A DNA stretch of 64,000 nucleotides from Pricia mediterranea. GTDB taxonomy: Bacteria > Bacteroidota > Bacteroidia > Flavobacteriales > Flavobacteriaceae. Position 1 is the stretch's first letter; the number at the start of each line of letters is the position of its first letter. The notes below the pieces were generated by a model. That model worked only from the letters and a program-made list of their open reading frames with translations, had not been told where the DNA came from and made no database searches. Position numbers and translations under genes: made by a program. The DNA lies in contig NZ_JAVTTP010000001.1 of the NCBI RefSeq assembly GCF_032248455.1, forward strand, positions 2,850,501 to 2,914,500, read 5' to 3'. Of this stretch, positions 63,444 through 64,000 are shown piece after piece.

Positions 63444-64000
63444 CTACTTCAAGCTGAAGCTTGTCTTCAAGGCCGCATTGGAATCCGTTCCTACAAAGAC
63501 CTGAAATTCCCCGGGCTCGACCGTAAACTCCAAATCACTGTTGTAAAATTTTAAGTCATCGGGACTTAAGGTCAAGTTTACCTTCTTGGATTCCCCCTTT
63601 TTGAGGAACACCTTTTGGAAACCTTTCAGCTGCCGTTTGGGCGGGGTGATACTGCGTACCACATCCCGGAGATATAGTTGTACCACTTCCGCGCCGTCGT
63701 AACTGCCGATGTTTTTAAGGGTTACGGAAACCGTTACGGTCTCATCGGCGCCGATTTCGGATTTGTCCACCCGAAGGTCGGAATATTCGAATTCCGTATA
63801 GCTCAATCCATGGCCGAACGGCAGCAAAGGGGAATTGGGCGCATCGAGGTAGTTGGACTTGAATTTCTGGAAAGCCTCCGCGTCTTGGGTACTTTCCACT
63901 GGCGCGGCGGGCCGTCCCGTATTTTTCATACTGTGGTAAACGGGGATTTGTCCTACATTGCGCGGCCAGGTGGCCGTCAATTTTCCAGAAGGATTGTAGT
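63444..64000 (-). CDS. GH3 beta-glycosidase, C-terminal part (N-terminus outside window)
   Basis: The frame is open from the stop at 63444 through the window edge (YNPSGKLTATWPRNVGQIPV continues from position 64000), so the catalytic N-terminal barrel is missing here. What is visible is the end of the GH3 second domain followed by the fibronectin-type-III-like C-terminal domain (LPFGHGLSYTEFEYSDLRVD, VTLKNIGSYDGAEVVQLYLRD, PPKRQLKGFQKVFLKKGE). This arrangement is typical of BglX-type periplasmic beta-glucosidases and beta-xylosidases. The specificity cannot be judged from this part. Confidence 0.88.
   Translation of the reverse strand, partial: YNPSGKLTATWPRNVGQIPVYHSMKNTGRPAAPVESTQDAEAFQKFKSNYLDAPNSPLLPFGHGLSYTEFEYSDLRVDKSEIGADETVTVSVTLKNIGSYDGAEVVQLYLRDVVRSITPPKRQLKGFQKVFLKKGESKKVNLTLSPDDLKFYNSDLEFTVEPGEFQVFVGTDSNAALKTSFSLK

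Overview
The window looks like a chromosomal stretch of a marine Bacteroidota, most likely a Flavobacteriaceae member of the Zobellia/Maribacter kind. This rests on two SusC/SusD outer-membrane pairs, many Bacteroidota-type lipoprotein signals, promoter-like TAnnTTTG boxes instead of clear Shine-Dalgarno sites, and six sulfatases. The genus is an inference. No rRNA, tRNA, insertion sequence, phage gene or CRISPR array was seen.

Layout. 1-4490: the end of a DUF1080 (3-keto-glycoside hydrolase family) gene, a secreted TPR protein, a gene fragment and a Tat-exported PhoX-like protein, all on the minus strand. 4749-10958: SusC/SusD pair 1 plus a sulfatase. 11109-13693: a class IV aminotransferase, a Gfo/Idh/MocA oxidoreductase and a GlcG/HbpS-like protein (minus). 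14235-17394: two tandem lipoprotein sulfatases. 17652-18622: a two-gene YeeE/YedE sulfur transporter. 18823-23147: an AT-richer four-gene glycan-assembly block (two ATP-grasp enzymes, a PaaK-like adenylate-forming enzyme and a sugar-1-phosphate transferase). 23356-32587: exported TIM-barrel and Gfo/Idh/MocA enzymes, a DUF5916 barrel protein, a sulfatase, a GH109-like protein and a GC-rich sulfatase. 32896-37564: SusC/SusD pair 2. 38159-40891: a tyrosinase-VWA fusion. 40948-44472: a ThuA-like lipoprotein, a ketose 3-epimerase-like enzyme and an AraC regulator (minus). 44855-50470: a five-gene sugar-oxidation operon. 50708-53866: a SGNH/propeller/HEAT/cytochrome c lipoprotein. 53967-57652: L-fucose catabolism (mutarotase, L-fuconate dehydratase, FAH-type hydrolase) interrupted by a siroheme-synthase-type gene. 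57826-64000: a second GH109-like protein, a GH29 alpha-L-fucosidase, a sulfatase and the 3' end of a GH3 enzyme.

How the genes fit together (inference): sulfated, fucose-containing glycan fragments are bound and imported by SusCD. Sulfatases remove sulfate, and GH29, GH109-like and GH3 enzymes release sugars. Free L-fucose is degraded by the non-phosphorylated fuconate route. A second, redox-based set (six Gfo/Idh/MocA proteins, three TIM-barrel isomerases, DUF1080, ThuA, and a heme/cytochrome dehydrogenase-like protein) resembles the oxidation-elimination route through 3-keto-glycosides. The YeeE/YedE pair and siroheme-type gene suggest local sulfur handling. The polymer is not proven; a fucoidan-like substrate is the best guess.

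The most unusual items are the tyrosinase-VWA protein with a His/Cys-rich cluster directly after SusCD pair 2, the leader region before the fuconate dehydratase gene (promoter-like box, perfect palindrome and a 23-codon ORF), and several dispersed or tandem short repeats confined to intergenic spaces.
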